This document shows positions 25,415 through 35,509 of a DNA stretch of 64,000 nt, in pieces. Both the position numbers and the translations under genes were made by a program. The stretch is from NCBI GenBank assembly GCA_004352715.1, contig SCFE01000041.1, positions 2,070,969 to 2,134,968 on the forward strand, given 5' to 3'. The notes under the pieces are model-generated. The model did no database searches. It worked only from the letters and a program-made list of their open reading frames with translations, and was not told the DNA's origin. The first letter of the stretch is position 1, and each line of letters opens with the position of its first letter. This DNA comes from Hofstenia miamia (Eukaryota > Xenacoelomorpha > Acoela).

Positions 25415-27016
25415 TTATTGTTCTTGAGTTGCACATCTTATTCTATAATTAGTCAGATAATTGATATTTTGTTGTGTAATCATGTTTTTCAACTTCTTCT
25501 TAAATATTGTAAAATTTTTTTCACTTCTTGTACTGTAATCCAGTTTGTTCCATAGTGATATTGAATAATTTAGGAATCCGTTCTTCATTACTTTTCTATT
25601 ATACTTAGTTTTACCAAATGTAATTGTTCTTTGATTTAAATGATTAGAAATGTTCGATTTTCTTTTCCAAAATATCGATAAACATCTAATATTTTGAAGA
25701 GCTTCTAATGATCTTAGATGATATTTACACATTATTTCTTTTTTATTTTTGTTGCTAATTATGTTTATTCCCCATTTAAATACTTTCTCTAATTTCGATT
25801 TTGCCTTTTTATTTAAGTTCGTTAATAAACAAGATGAGTACAAGAAATGGGATAAAACAAGTGATCGAAAGAGTATTACCTTCCATTCTATTGGTATAAA
25901 CTTTCCAATTTTTTGAATTGATCTTATACCATACGCCATTTTCTTTATGATGTTGTTTGCCTCGTCTTCAAAATTCAATTTATTATCAATTACTACTCCC
26001 AAATATTTCATTTTTGGTGATTCGTGAATGATGTTGTTACATATCTTAATACTTTCTAATGTTGATTCATTTCTTCTATTCTTAATTACCATAAATATAG
26101 TTTTTTCAATATTTAATTTTAACAAATTATTATTAAAGAATGATTGCAATTTTTCAACATTTTCCTGTAAATTTAAAATATCATTACAATAAATAAGAGT
26201 ATCATCTGCAAATTGTACATGATTACTATTAATGTGCTGATCCATATCATTTACATATAACTTAAATAGTAATGGACCCAGTACTGATCCTTGTGGTACT
26301 CCATGGTTTATTTCTAATGAATTTGATATTTCTTCGTTGAGTTTCACATACTGATATCTATTACTTAAGTAACTATTTAATAATTCTATTAATGAATCAC
26401 TAAAATTATAAATCTGCTTTAACTTTTCCAATAAAATAGAATGGTTTATTGAATTAAATGCCTTTGAAATATCTAATGATGCTATATATATTTTTTCATT
26501 CCTATCTAATTTTGATCTCCAGTCTTCAACAGCATAAAGTAAGGCATCATTTGTAGAGGTATCTTTTTGAAATCCAAACTGATGTTTTGATATTAATTCA
26601 TTTTGTTCCACATATAGGTTAATTTGGTTGAATAATAATTTTTCAAATATTTTATTAATTATTGTTAATACTGAAATTGGTCGGTAATTTTCTGCAAGAT
26701 CTTTTCTTCCCTTTTTATATATTGGTGTAACTTTAGCAATTTTTAAGTAATCAGGGTAAGTTGATTCTGCCAAGCATTGATTAAATAAGTCACACAAAGG
26801 TCTCAATAAAATACACAAGGCACCTTTCAAAAACCAAGGAGGAAATTCACAATGACCTTTCGCTTTGTTCCAATTAATTTTCTTTGTTTCTTTGTAAAAT
26901 TCTACTAATGTAATAAATCTTGGTTTATAGGGATCATCATGTTTTCTAATATTGCGATGCTTATGATATAAATGTTTGAACTTTGTATTTAGGTTGTCAT
27001 TCATTCCTAGTTTCAC
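25415..27016 (-). CDS. Retrotransposon ORF2, reverse transcriptase part
   Basis: 533 codons from 27016; the same frame is open up to the A-run near 27155, so the true protein starts further upstream. RT motifs: KVTPIYKKG (95-103), NYRPISVL (110-117), LDISKAF (181-187), HGVPQGSVLGPLLF (238-251) and QFADDT (268-273), followed by YLGVVID in the thumb. The FADD box is the catalytic centre. The C-terminus has the LWNKL motif seen in related elements, and the frame ends TQEQ, then stop at 25415. Catalytic residues are intact. It is interrupted only by the upstream frameshift. Confidence 0.95.
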   Translation of the reverse strand: MKLGMNDNLNTKFKHLYHKHRNIRKHDDPYKPRFITLVEFYKETKKINWNKAKGHCEFPPWFLKGALCILLRPLCDLFNQCLAESTYPDYLKIAKVTPIYKKGRKDLAENYRPISVLTIINKIFEKLLFNQINLYVEQNELISKHQFGFQKDTSTNDALLYAVEDWRSKLDRNEKIYIASLDISKAFNSINHSILLEKLKQIYNFSDSLIELLNSYLSNRYQYVKLNEEISNSLEINHGVPQGSVLGPLLFKLYVNDMDQHINSNHVQFADDTLIYCNDILNLQENVEKLQSFFNNNLLKLNIEKTIFMVIKNRRNESTLESIKICNNIIHESPKMKYLGVVIDNKLNFEDEANNIIKKMAYGIRSIQKIGKFIPIEWKVILFRSLVLSHFLYSSCLLTNLNKKAKSKLEKVFKWGINIISNKNKKEIMCKYHLRSLEALQNIRCLSIFWKRKSNISNHLNQRTITFGKTKYNRKVMKNGFLNYSISLWNKLDYSTRSEKNFTIFKKKLKNMITQQNINYLTNYRIRCATQEQ

Positions 27017-27114
27017 AAATCTTTCATTTAAAATATTACTAATTTCTTTGTCATTTGTAATATATTCACCATCATCATTTATTATATAAGGAATTTCATT
27101 TTCTTCTTTAAAAT

Positions 27115-28326
27115 TTAAAAAATTCGAAATAAATGACCACTTTTGTTTAATAGTTTTTTTTCATTAAAAGATTTTTGTAAAAAAGCTTGTAGATCAAAAT
27201 TACATTTTGTTGAGGCTTTATTTCTTAATGTTTTATAATGATCATAGTTGGCTTTCGATCTGTTTTGACAAAAAATTGCATATGCCTTATGCTTTTTTCT
27301 AATGCATTCTTTCGTTTCTTTAGATATCCATATCTTCCACGTTTTGTTACTATTCTTTACGTTGTGTTTTTGAATCTTTATAATAGGACAAAGCTTATGA
27401 TAAATACTTGTTAAATTATCAATTATAAATATCATTTTTTGATCCACTGTTGTGCCAAAGTAATAATCATTCCAATTTAAGTTGATCAATTCCTTCAAAA
27501 AATTTTTGTTGTTAAAGAATTTCTTTGAATAAAATCTTTTAGTGGAATATATCAGTGAATCTGTTTGAGTCTTTATGTTATCCAATATTGCACATGTCAG
27601 TAAATGGTCTGATATGAAAAAATCTGTAACAAAAACTTCATAAGTCTTAATGCTTGAGATGTCAGTAATGATATAATCAATCAAAGACGACTTAACAAAG
27701 TTTATATGCGTTGGTATATTTTTATTCAGAACTTCCATATTAAAGACATCAATTAAATCGTTAATTTTCCTTTTTTCAATTTCACATAAATAATTTTGGT
27801 TATAATCACCCATAATAATAACTAAGTTTGTTGTTTGATTTGCAATGCAAATTTCTTTGTATAAATTTTCTTCAAAAGCTTGAAATGATTGTTTCTTACT
27901 ACAATAACTTATATTGATCAAATAACAGACTCCACATATATTAAATTGAACCCATAAGCTATCAAATTCAGAATCATTTTCAAAAATATCATCTCTGATT
28001 ATTGGTTTGAATTTGCGTGGTATATTTAGTAAAACACCACCACCTCTAGTTTTATGTGTTAAATCTTGTCTTCTATCTCTTCGTAAGATCAAAAATTTGT
28101 CATTTAAGCTTCTTAAGTGGTCATTAGATTTTAACCAAGTTTCCGTCACGCCAATGATTGTACTGTCATCAAAATTCTGAATTAGATCGTAAAATTTATC
28201 AACTTTATTCACAATACTCTGGAAATTGGTATTTACTAATTTTAATTTATTCTTCTTAGTTACAATTTTTTCATTTACTTTGTTGCAGGGTATGATATTT
28301 TCATATGCACTTTTATTACAATTCAT
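27115..28326 (-). CDS. Retrotransposon ORF2, endonuclease part
   Basis: It starts at ATG 28326, eleven bases inside the end of ORF1. Endonuclease motifs are present in order: NFQSIVNK (residues 34-41), TETWL (61-65), RGGGVLL (94-100), IMGDYNQN (171-178), LIDYIITD (215-222) and SDHLLT (239-244). All catalytic signatures of an AP-type endonuclease that nicks the target DNA are retained. The frame runs into a stop at 27115 after an A8 homopolymer (27154-27161). Reading one base over continues directly into the RT frame, so this is one ORF split by a single-base change. Confidence 0.9.
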   Translation of the reverse strand: MNCNKSAYENIIPCNKVNEKIVTKKNKLKLVNTNFQSIVNKVDKFYDLIQNFDDSTIIGVTETWLKSNDHLRSLNDKFLILRRDRRQDLTHKTRGGGVLLNIPRKFKPIIRDDIFENDSEFDSLWVQFNICGVCYLINISYCSKKQSFQAFEENLYKEICIANQTTNLVIIMGDYNQNYLCEIEKRKINDLIDVFNMEVLNKNIPTHINFVKSSLIDYIITDISSIKTYEVFVTDFFISDHLLTCAILDNIKTQTDSLIYSTKRFYSKKFFNNKNFLKELINLNWNDYYFGTTVDQKMIFIIDNLTSIYHKLCPIIKIQKHNVKNSNKTWKIWISKETKECIRKKHKAYAIFCQNRSKANYDHYKTLRNKASTKCNFDLQAFLQKSFNEKKLLNKSGHLFRIF

Positions 28327-29362
28327 GATTGGTCTTCAAAATAGTTAACTGCATTTGATTTTTATATAAAGGACACTCTTTACTAAATGCGTTATGGTTA
28401 CTATGTGATTTCTGAAACATATTTGAATTTTTGCAGTTGATGCATTTATGCATTTCCTTAGCATTTTTAACTGGACAATTCTTATAGTTGTGATTATCCA
28501 TGCAGTACATACAGTTAGATGTTTTCATTGAACATACCTTTGTAGAATGACCAAATTCACCACAGTTACTACATTTTCTTACATAATAATGATCAAAAGT
28601 ACGAACAATTCCAAAACCAAGCTTTAATTTTTTTCCAACCAGTACATGTCTCAATTTTGCTGAAACCTTCATTATTATTTCTTTGCATTTGCTATAATTG
28701 TTAACATTACTGTATATTAATTCACAATGTTCCATTTCAAAATCCTTGAGAATATTTTCATTATCAGCAAATAGTTTAGATTTAAATTCCTTAAAGTTAG
28801 TTACGTCTTCATATAAAGGTATATTAGTAATTTTGATTTTTGGCATAAGTTTGATCGATTTTTTTATGTTTATGTTCCTCAATTTACCAAGTGCTCTTTC
28901 TGTAATATTTGCATCTTCATCAGATTTACAAAGTAAGATAATATCATTTTTGTCATTTAATTTTATTTGTTCTACACTTGGCCCTTTAGTTCCCAAATTT
29001 TTAATTGACTTTTCAACATTTTGAACAATTTTTTTGCATTCTTTTTCATTTAAACTACCATCATCATTTTTTAAATTATTACTTGAAATGACTAATTTTG
29101 GCTTAAATATCTTCGAATGTTGAAATTCTTTGATTGTAGGAGTAATAGTATTACTCAATTTTACATTTTCACATTGATTTTTCAAGCATTTAATGAATTT
29201 CGACTTTATGCCACAAACAATATCTTCATATTCAAGTTTTAATGCATCTGATAATTTTAGTTCATTTATAAAGTCATCAAGATTAGAAAAATCTTTAAAT
29301 AGCGCGTTTATTCGTCCATCCTCTATAAGAGGACTAGCTTTTAGAATTTCTGAATAATGCAT
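28316..29362 (-). CDS. Retrotransposon ORF1, zinc-knuckle RNA-binding protein
   Basis: 348 codons, starting ATG at 29362. The C-terminal third carries CCHC knuckles: CSNCGEFGHSTKVC (residues 264-277), CMYC...H....C (284-296) and a third Cys/His cluster (307-330). This arrangement is typical of ORF1 proteins in Jockey, I and R1-type elements, which coat the element RNA. The N-terminal part is Lys/Asn/Glu-rich. Its stop overlaps the ORF2 start in the sequence ATGAATTGTAA, which suggests ORF2 translation by termination-reinitiation. No frame breaks are visible. Confidence 0.9.
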   Translation of the reverse strand: MHYSEILKASPLIEDGRINALFKDFSNLDDFINELKLSDALKLEYEDIVCGIKSKFIKCLKNQCENVKLSNTITPTIKEFQHSKIFKPKLVISSNNLKNDDGSLNEKECKKIVQNVEKSIKNLGTKGPSVEQIKLNDKNDIILLCKSDEDANITERALGKLRNINIKKSIKLMPKIKITNIPLYEDVTNFKEFKSKLFADNENILKDFEMEHCELIYSNVNNYSKCKEIIMKVSAKLRHVLVGKKLKLGFGIVRTFDHYYVRKCSNCGEFGHSTKVCSMKTSNCMYCMDNHNYKNCPVKNAKEMHKCINCKNSNMFQKSHSNHNAFSKECPLYKNQMQLTILKTNHEL

Positions 29363-29400
29363 ATGATTGTTAATTAAGCAAAAAATAAATCTTACCGTTT

Positions 29401-29796
29401 AACAACATTTCAAAACTACAGTTATACGATTTTGTTCCTTTATTCTGCCAAAAAATGGTGGTCTATTGTCACATAGTGAAATCTTGTAACACAAATTTTA
29501 GTGTTTAAAAATTCATTTAAGGAAAATATGAAGAGATTTAAGGTCTCATATTTGTGCGCTTTGATATGCTTAATAAGTAAGGATCGCAAAAATAAATGTT
29601 CACCTTCAACTTCTGCATTTTTTCAAATCTAGCTATTCTGACACAACTTTACTTTATTTACAAAGGCCTTCTAGTTTTAAAAAGGGCTTAAGTTGCATGA
29701 AATTTCATTATTGTGACAATTTGATCTGAAAAACGTTAGAATGTTTTCATACGTGTTCATTTGATTTTCCTCTTGATAGACACCAATGTGTAGCCA
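29401..29796. other. AT-rich DNA, possible 5' UTR of the retrotransposon
   Basis: No ORF or repeat boundary is visible. Part may be the untranslated leader of the minus-strand element; the boundary cannot be placed without other copies. Confidence 0.3.
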
Positions 29797-30084
29797 CTAT
29801 AAAAAATAATTGTTAAATACCAAATAGTTTATTTCGATTCCGTTTTTGAAGATTTTTGGTGTTTTTAGTAACTCTAGTTTACTATTGTATTTCAAAACAC
29901 GTATATTTACTGTACCAATTATTTTTATTATGACGGTTGCAAAACGATGTTTGTAACATCGATATATTATGAAAAATAGTGTTCCCACAACTTCCCGAAG
30001 CATTGGTTGATGTTCATTTGACATGTCAAATTCGATCACTAATCTTACAAAACAGAGACGAAATAGAAGATTATAGTATTTCAT
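29797..30084 (-). CDS. Small hypothetical ORF, 95 codons
   Basis: It starts with a true ATG (30082-30084) and ends at 29797. The product is hydrophobic/basic with no recognised domain. It lies just upstream of the retrotransposon in the same orientation but is not a known part of such elements. It may be chance; it is listed because it has an ATG and moderately mixed composition. Confidence 0.2.
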   Translation of the reverse strand: MKYYNLLFRLCFVRLVIEFDMSNEHQPMLREVVGTLFFIIYRCYKHRFATVIIKIIGTVNIRVLKYNSKLELLKTPKIFKNGIEINYLVFNNYFL

Positions 30085-30315
30085 TAGCCATAAATTCTAC
30101 TAAATCTAAACTGTAAAACCTACAAATGGATTTGCAGGGGAATAGTTATCAATGTTGCATCATTTTTAATTTAGGTTTAGATAGTATTTGCTTGTTGGCA
30201 TTTTCATTAATATCCTGGTTTATCTCCATTTATTTCTCGAAAGTTTTGGACATTTCATGGAGTATTCATCAACAAACCCGCATTCAGCTTAAAATCTGAT
30301 CGTAATCCAGAAGTA

Positions 30316-31127
30316 AGGGGTGTACCGTAACTTCGACGCGGTTTTCGAGTAACGTTAAGTGATTCAAACTGACATATTTTTCGACTCATTTGTTAATGAA
30401 AAGAAAGCATATTGATTCATTATCACTCATCAAAATCGTCATTCTATTCCAACAGCATCACTTCAAATTCGTCATCATCACCATTGAAACAAACAGGACA
30501 AAGACATTTCTTCTCAGAATTTGTGCTGCGCCATGATGGATGAATTTTTGCACTTTGATTCTTTGAAATCTCGTGAAGTCTGGTGGGATTAACCGGATGC
30601 AAAAGTCTGGAAACGGAATCCCAGGCAGCTTGAATTCGGGATTTCCACGTCTTTCTTATTGTGTCTCCTGAGACGATCCAGCCATCAACCTCCAGAAGAT
30701 TTTTTTTGATAACATAGGCTGAGTGACCTTGGCAACGATAGTGATGTACACGGAGCAGTTGGGGATGGAAACGGCATTCCTTTGATTGTCAATAATAATG
30801 ATCAGTTTTTGTCGTAATCGGAAATTTTGAATCGTTCAATTACTTATGCTATTTCAATCTATTGGACCTTACATCAATGATTGAAATTTACATCTCACTT
30901 ACCCAAGATATTGAACAATTAAAAATTACATTCTAAAACCGATATTTATATAAAATGAATGCAATGGTTAATGCGTTAAAAGAATACAAAATGGATCATT
31001 AATATTGCTAAAGACTGTGTGAGACAATTTTTCAGAACGTATAGAAAATATATTGATAGCATTAGTTCGATATATGAATCTAAATTGTAACTTATCAAAA
31101 ACCGCGTCGAAGTTATGGTATACCCTT
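30316..31127. mobile_element. 812-bp TIR element flanked by TA
   Basis: The left end begins AGGGGTGTACCGTAACTTCG and the right end, in complement, begins AAGGGTATACCATAACTTCG. About 27 of 30 terminal bases match, including a perfect 18-base block (positions 13-30 of each end). Both ends are bordered by TA (30314-30315 and 31128-31129), as for Tc1/mariner-type insertion. The interior carries an unusual coding block at 30444-30779 that does not look like a transposase. Joining the sequences either side of the element restores an open minus-strand frame (Lys-Leu-Leu-Leu-Asp-Tyr), so it appears to have inserted into coding-like DNA. Confidence 0.65.
30444..30779 (-). CDS. Unrecognised coding block inside TIR element
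   Basis: About 111 codons, open from an upstream TGA at about 30790 to TAG at 30444-30446, with no usable Met near its start, so it is an exon or truncated ORF. The product includes LRVHHYRCQGHSAYVI, VDGWIVSGDTIRKTWKSRI, WDSVSRLLHPVNPTRLHEIS and a C-terminal CLCPVCF then an acidic end. The GC content is far above the flanks, and residue composition is that of a folded, conserved protein. Cys/His spacing hints at metal binding. No family is recognised. A possible acceptor (caaag) lies at 30780. Confidence 0.45.
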   Translation of the reverse strand, partial: ECRFHPQLLRVHHYRCQGHSAYVIKKNLLEVDGWIVSGDTIRKTWKSRIQAAWDSVSRLLHPVNPTRLHEISKNQSAKIHPSWRSTNSEKKCLCPVCFNGDDDEFEVMLLE

Positions 31128-31129
31128 TA

Positions 31130-31850
31130 GTTTGGAAGAATTTAAAATTCTAGCGAATTTTGCCCAGTCACTTCGGAGAGTAACTAAAATGCGGTTGTTG
31201 ATAGGCAGGGGCATACGAGATTCTGGATATAGTAAATGTGAGTTGCACATAAGAGCCACCACAGCAGTAATTGATGGCATGACGTGGTTCATATGTTGAT
31301 AGTGGTTCTCGACTTCAACACTTGATGCCTCAACTACAAATTGAGTTGTATAAAGCTTCTGGCATTGCTGTGGTTCAACGTCGTCATTAGTAGACTTTGG
31401 CTCTATTTATCATCTAATATTTCTGGTCGTAATTGGACTCGATATTTCCATGACAAGAAAAGGTATTCTTTATTCAGATAAATATTGTCAATGGTAGTGT
31501 CCCTGAATACCTTTAAAAAATATACAAATTCATGCAAATTCTGATTATGTCAAAGAGTCTACAAAAAATCTACCAGGCTAGACGTAAATTACTGAGATTT
31601 CAATTACGAGTTAACAGAGTCAACAGATCTTAGTTTGACGCATGCAGAACGACAATGATGCGGACCATTGCGAATAAGACTTCGAAATCTTACAGACGTT
31701 AACTATTAAACGCACTACGTGATTTGAAGAAATTGACTTTTGAGTATTTGTTTACTTTCATCTCCTCACTGGTTTTTTGAAGTGCCTGATAGTATAACTA
31801 GAGGTAGCGAGAAGTGATGTTTAACGGATTTCCTTTAGTATGCCAGAAAA
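31130..31850 (-). pseudogene. Decayed or multi-exon coding block, unidentified
   Basis: Several minus-strand segments read as protein in different frames. In order they are: a segment with YYQALQKTSEEMKVNKYSKV (about 31790-31700), SLIRNGPHHCRSACVKLRSV (about 31690-31620), an acceptor-like aaag followed by VFRDTTIDNIYLNKEYLFLS (about 31515-31410), and TQFVVEASSVEVENHYQHMN through MPLPINNRILVTLRSDWAKF (about 31385-31135). The last two are separated by a stop plus a one-base shift, which argues for a broken copy. Short introns could explain the other frame changes. The 812-bp element abuts its 3' end. No family is recognised. Confidence 0.35.
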
Positions 31851-33712
31851 ATATTTGATAAGTAATATTTCAAGAAATACTCAAAAAAATTGAAAAATCA
31901 AAACTTTAAGCCAAAATCGAGATGAATCGTCAATCATTAGTTTGCAAAAAAGTGGATTTCATGAATGTGAACTTTCAATTGTCATAATATCTCTTGTCAA
32001 CATAGCTCAAAATTTCTTTTTGTCACATGCTTACATATTTTTTACAGTTATTTGAAAATATTTTAGCAATGTGATGATTTGGAATCTCTTTGTAAGAGCT
32101 TGATGTCTAGTACCATTTCTACATTTGACAGATCTCATGTCATTTCTAGAAGTCTACAATTGATTGAATATTTAAAGTTTGACAACTAATGAATAGACAA
32201 ATATTTAGTATCATGCCAAGAAATGTAAAATCTAATTTTTTAGGAAATACCATTGCATACTATAACATTACATATCATAGTACATTTATCGAATGCTCTC
32301 GTATTCAAATATATCTAAATATTTGAATAAAATTAATCAATGGCATCGTTAACGAATAAACAAATTGGCAATATAAATTGATATTTATACAAAACCACTT
32401 TATAAATAAAATGAAAACGATATAAACTAATCCTCATATTTAATTTCATTGCAATAGCAGTCCCAATAATAAAATATTTGTAAAGGTACATTAACAAATG
32501 AAGTGTTGTTGCTACACTTTGAGTAGCTGTCTAATTTAAATAACTTTCTTTTCAAACTTAATTCAATAATAATTCAAAGATTCGTGATTTTCTAGCTTTT
32601 CAAATTTGGTGTTAATCTATAAATCATTATATATTTTTCTTGGAAAATTTCATTTCTTAATTGTTTGTGTTGTTAAATAACATTTCTAAAATTTATTTAT
32701 CGGATTCTATTTTATGAAATATTTTTTTAATATGTAATAATTTTAATTTCAATTCTTATATGTAGTCTAATGAATTTATATAATTATATGTTTGTAAATC
32801 TGTTAATATTTTTTTAATAGTGCTTATAACTCAATGAAAAGATTTAACTAGTTTTTCTAATGATCAATTCGTTAAACATCCAAGAGTACATATATATATA
32901 TATATATATCAAGCAGTAATGAGAAGACCATAAAGTCTATCAAAATTTAATGACCAAAAGATATGTAGTTACATAAAATCGTGTAGATAAAAAAGGATTA
33001 GAATAAGAAATTTAGAGTTTTATGAGTGATTTTATCTAAATGAAATATAGTCTAGCATTAACAATGCGAGTTTCCCACTAATTTGATATTTTTAAAGTAG
33101 TGCACACTTCATGCAATTCTATCATTTTAATAGCAAAATGTAGATTAGGACTAGAATTACAAATTTGTTTTTACTTAAATTTATATATTTTCACATTTTT
33201 TTACAAAGAACAATGTATTTCGGCCTTCGTTTAGAGTAAGCACTAAGAACTACGTATTTGACTAAAGTACAAATTACTTAAGTGTCAATAAATATAATTT
33301 TTTATCAAGGATAATATCACAACGTGTATCATCACATTGTTTTTTGCAAAATTTAATATTGTTGGTTTCACAATTTCCAAAGTCTATTTTGATGTTATTT
33401 CTCATTATTACATATTCTAAATGACATTCAATATATTCGAAAGAAAACATTCACCAAAGTAAATCGTCTGAATTTTAAAATAAACTTATTGATTTTTCAT
33501 TATTTACCGAAGCAGCTAGCATAATTTGTCTTCAAACTCTAAACTTCTCACACACAAACGTATGTAGTTTGCTGTTCCACTTTCTTTCATCTGTGCTTGT
33601 CTAAAGATATAGAATTAACAAATTTACGACGCAATCGCTATTCAAAAAAGTAAAAATGGAGTCGAACAAAATCAGGATAGTATGTTCGAAAGTGATATAT
33701 ATATATATATAC

Positions 33713-33748
<36 letters not shown>

Positions 33749-33752
33749 CCGT
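31851..33752. other. AT-rich DNA without genes
   Basis: There are no supportable ORFs. It contains (AT)n runs at about 32889-32910 and 33696-33746. Confidence 0.4.
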
Positions 33753-33871
33753 TAATCCCAAATAATTAGTTCTATTTTCTATATTATAAATTCAACTGAA
33801 CATTCAAAATTAGAGATAAGAAATGCTTTCATTCGACTAGAGTACTGCTACCTTACAATACTAGACTCAGA
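33753..33871 (+). repeat. Dispersed repeat, copy 1 (119 bp)
   Basis: This segment recurs in direct orientation at 63882-64000 with no visible difference. Both copies follow AT-rich microsatellite DNA. The second copy is cut by the window end, so the repeat unit is longer than 119 bp. Confidence 0.9.
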
Positions 33872-34246
33872 CTTCTCAACGAGCCGAGCTTGTAAGGAGC
33901 CGAGAAAAGGCTTAGCCGAACCGAGTTTGAGCACTGCATTGGATATACACGATCCCAAAACGAGCCCTTAAGCAAAGAAAATTTATAGTTCTGCTTGTTA
34001 AATCGATTATGCATATTTCTTCATTTCTCATAATTATATATGAAATTCTTTATTAAATAATAGGAAGAGCAAAATAAAAAATATTTTTAAAAAATTATTG
34101 AGCTAAGACGAGTCTCATTGAAAGGTTTTATGTGGCGAGTCGAGCCGAGACGAGCCGAAAAAGCTCAAAAGTAAAACTAGACGAGTCAAACCCATCGGAG
34201 TCGAGTCAAGCCGGGCCTAAAAATGTCGATTCGTTGACAAGTCTGA
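33867..34246. mobile_element. MITE-like element with GAGCCGAG motifs
   Basis: The ends are TCAGACTTCTCAACGA (33867-33882) and its complement with one mismatch (34231-34246). TAGAC flanks both sides, apart from one extra T on the right, suggesting a short target duplication. Just inside each end are clusters of GAGCCGAG, ACGAG and GAGTCGAG motifs, separated by an AT-rich centre. No ORF is present. Confidence 0.5.
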
Positions 34247-34536
34247 TTAGACTATACTGAATGCAGAACTCAAAATTATTTGATTCCTTAACACGCTTCA
34301 ATATTAAACAGCATTGTGATTTAAAACGATAGTACAAATCAAGTCCTGTATCATCAACCTTCTTACATTTGTATAAAAATTTAAACTTTAGAATTATTGT
34401 TTAAATCATGAAAAACAAACAAAATTTTCTAATAATGCGAGAATTATATCTATTTCTTGCCAATGTTCAATGAAAAATGGTGTACTTAACAGAGCTATCT
34501 AAACTAATAATACTTTGAAAATTTGGTATGTAAGTA

Positions 34537-34652
34537 TATACATGATATTGACAAAAACGTAGCAAGTTAAATATTGTGAAATTGGATTTCATGGTATACA
34601 TGATATTGACAAAAACGTAGCAAGTTAAATATTGTGAAATTGGATTTCATGG
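34537..34652 (+). repeat. Tandem duplication of a 58-bp unit
   Basis: The unit beginning TATACATGATATTGACAAAA occurs twice, at 34537-34594 and 34595-34652, without visible mismatch. It is a recent local duplication or an assembly stutter. Confidence 0.9.
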
Positions 34653-35469
34653 ATTCTGAAATAATCTATACTTTTAATATGACCGCATTTAAATTTCTCG
34701 AATATATATTATATATTCCTATCTACAAAGCGTACTTAGACCTAAAATTTTTGCTACGTGAAGCGCAATTCGCGTCAAATTTAGAGATGAAACCGGTTAT
34801 CGGCCCGCCGCGATGGGTCGGAAATTTACCGGCCCTAAATTTACTTACTGGAATCTCTCGTTAATTTGGTACAAATTGAGTTGTTCTATTTTTTGAAAAG
34901 GTAATTTGACTTCAGTTTTTTTATAGAGTTTACTAATATACTAACAGAAGTTGTTTAAAAATTTGAAAGTGTAATCTATAGGATTTACACTTGAAATTTG
35001 TGAAACCTCATACAAATAAGCAACTTTAACACTTGTATTTTTCTAATATTGGAAAGAACGTTAAAAGTAAATTTGAAAGGTTTTTGGTTGCTAAGACATT
35101 CAAACACAAATGTCAGTTGACACATCCTACTAAAGCAATTATGTTAGCTTTAACGAAAAATTTATTTAAATATATTATGTATTTCTGTACTAATAAATTA
35201 TTCAATACCAACAGAGTTCAAATGCGACAGCAATATTGTGTATAATGATTAGTTGTATATATTTTAACAATCATACAAAAAGAAATTAACTAAGCAAACT
35301 GAAACGTTAACAATCTAAATTCACGGAAAAGTGAAAGCTAACGAAATTTATACAAAGAATTGATATAGAATATATATTAAAATTGTATTTTGCTAGAAAT
35401 ATTGTTATAATAGTTTGAAATTTGCGTTATGCAATATCAGCTCTTTGCATTTTCTAGATTAAAACAGCT

Positions 35470-35505
<36 letters not shown>

Positions 35506-35509
35506 CAGT
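34653..35509. other. Mixed AT-rich DNA
   Basis: A GC-rich strip at about 34755-34860 (CCGGTTATCGGCCCGCCGCG) looks like repeat debris; the ORF across it is not convincing. An (AT)n run precedes the next MITE at about 35471-35505. Confidence 0.35.

Larger units (their letters stand above)
25240..29400 (-). mobile_element. Nearly full-length non-LTR retrotransposon (Jockey/CR1/L2-like)
   Basis: The element lies on the minus strand: 5' region around 29363-29400, ORF1 (29362-28316), ORF2 (28326-25415), then a short 3' UTR ending near an ACAACAACAACA run at 25246-25257, which is probably the 3' terminal microsatellite. ORF1 has zinc knuckles; ORF2 has an apurinic-type endonuclease followed by reverse transcriptase. 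Apart from one frameshift, both ORFs are intact, so the insertion is young. It lies about 0.9 kb downstream of Lmx1 in opposite orientation. The exact 5' end and target-site duplication were not found. The clade is inferred from domain order and RT motifs. Confidence 0.9.

Noticed and set aside
28698-29024. Plus-strand 108-codon ORF
   Set aside because: Antisense shadow of retrotransposon ORF1.
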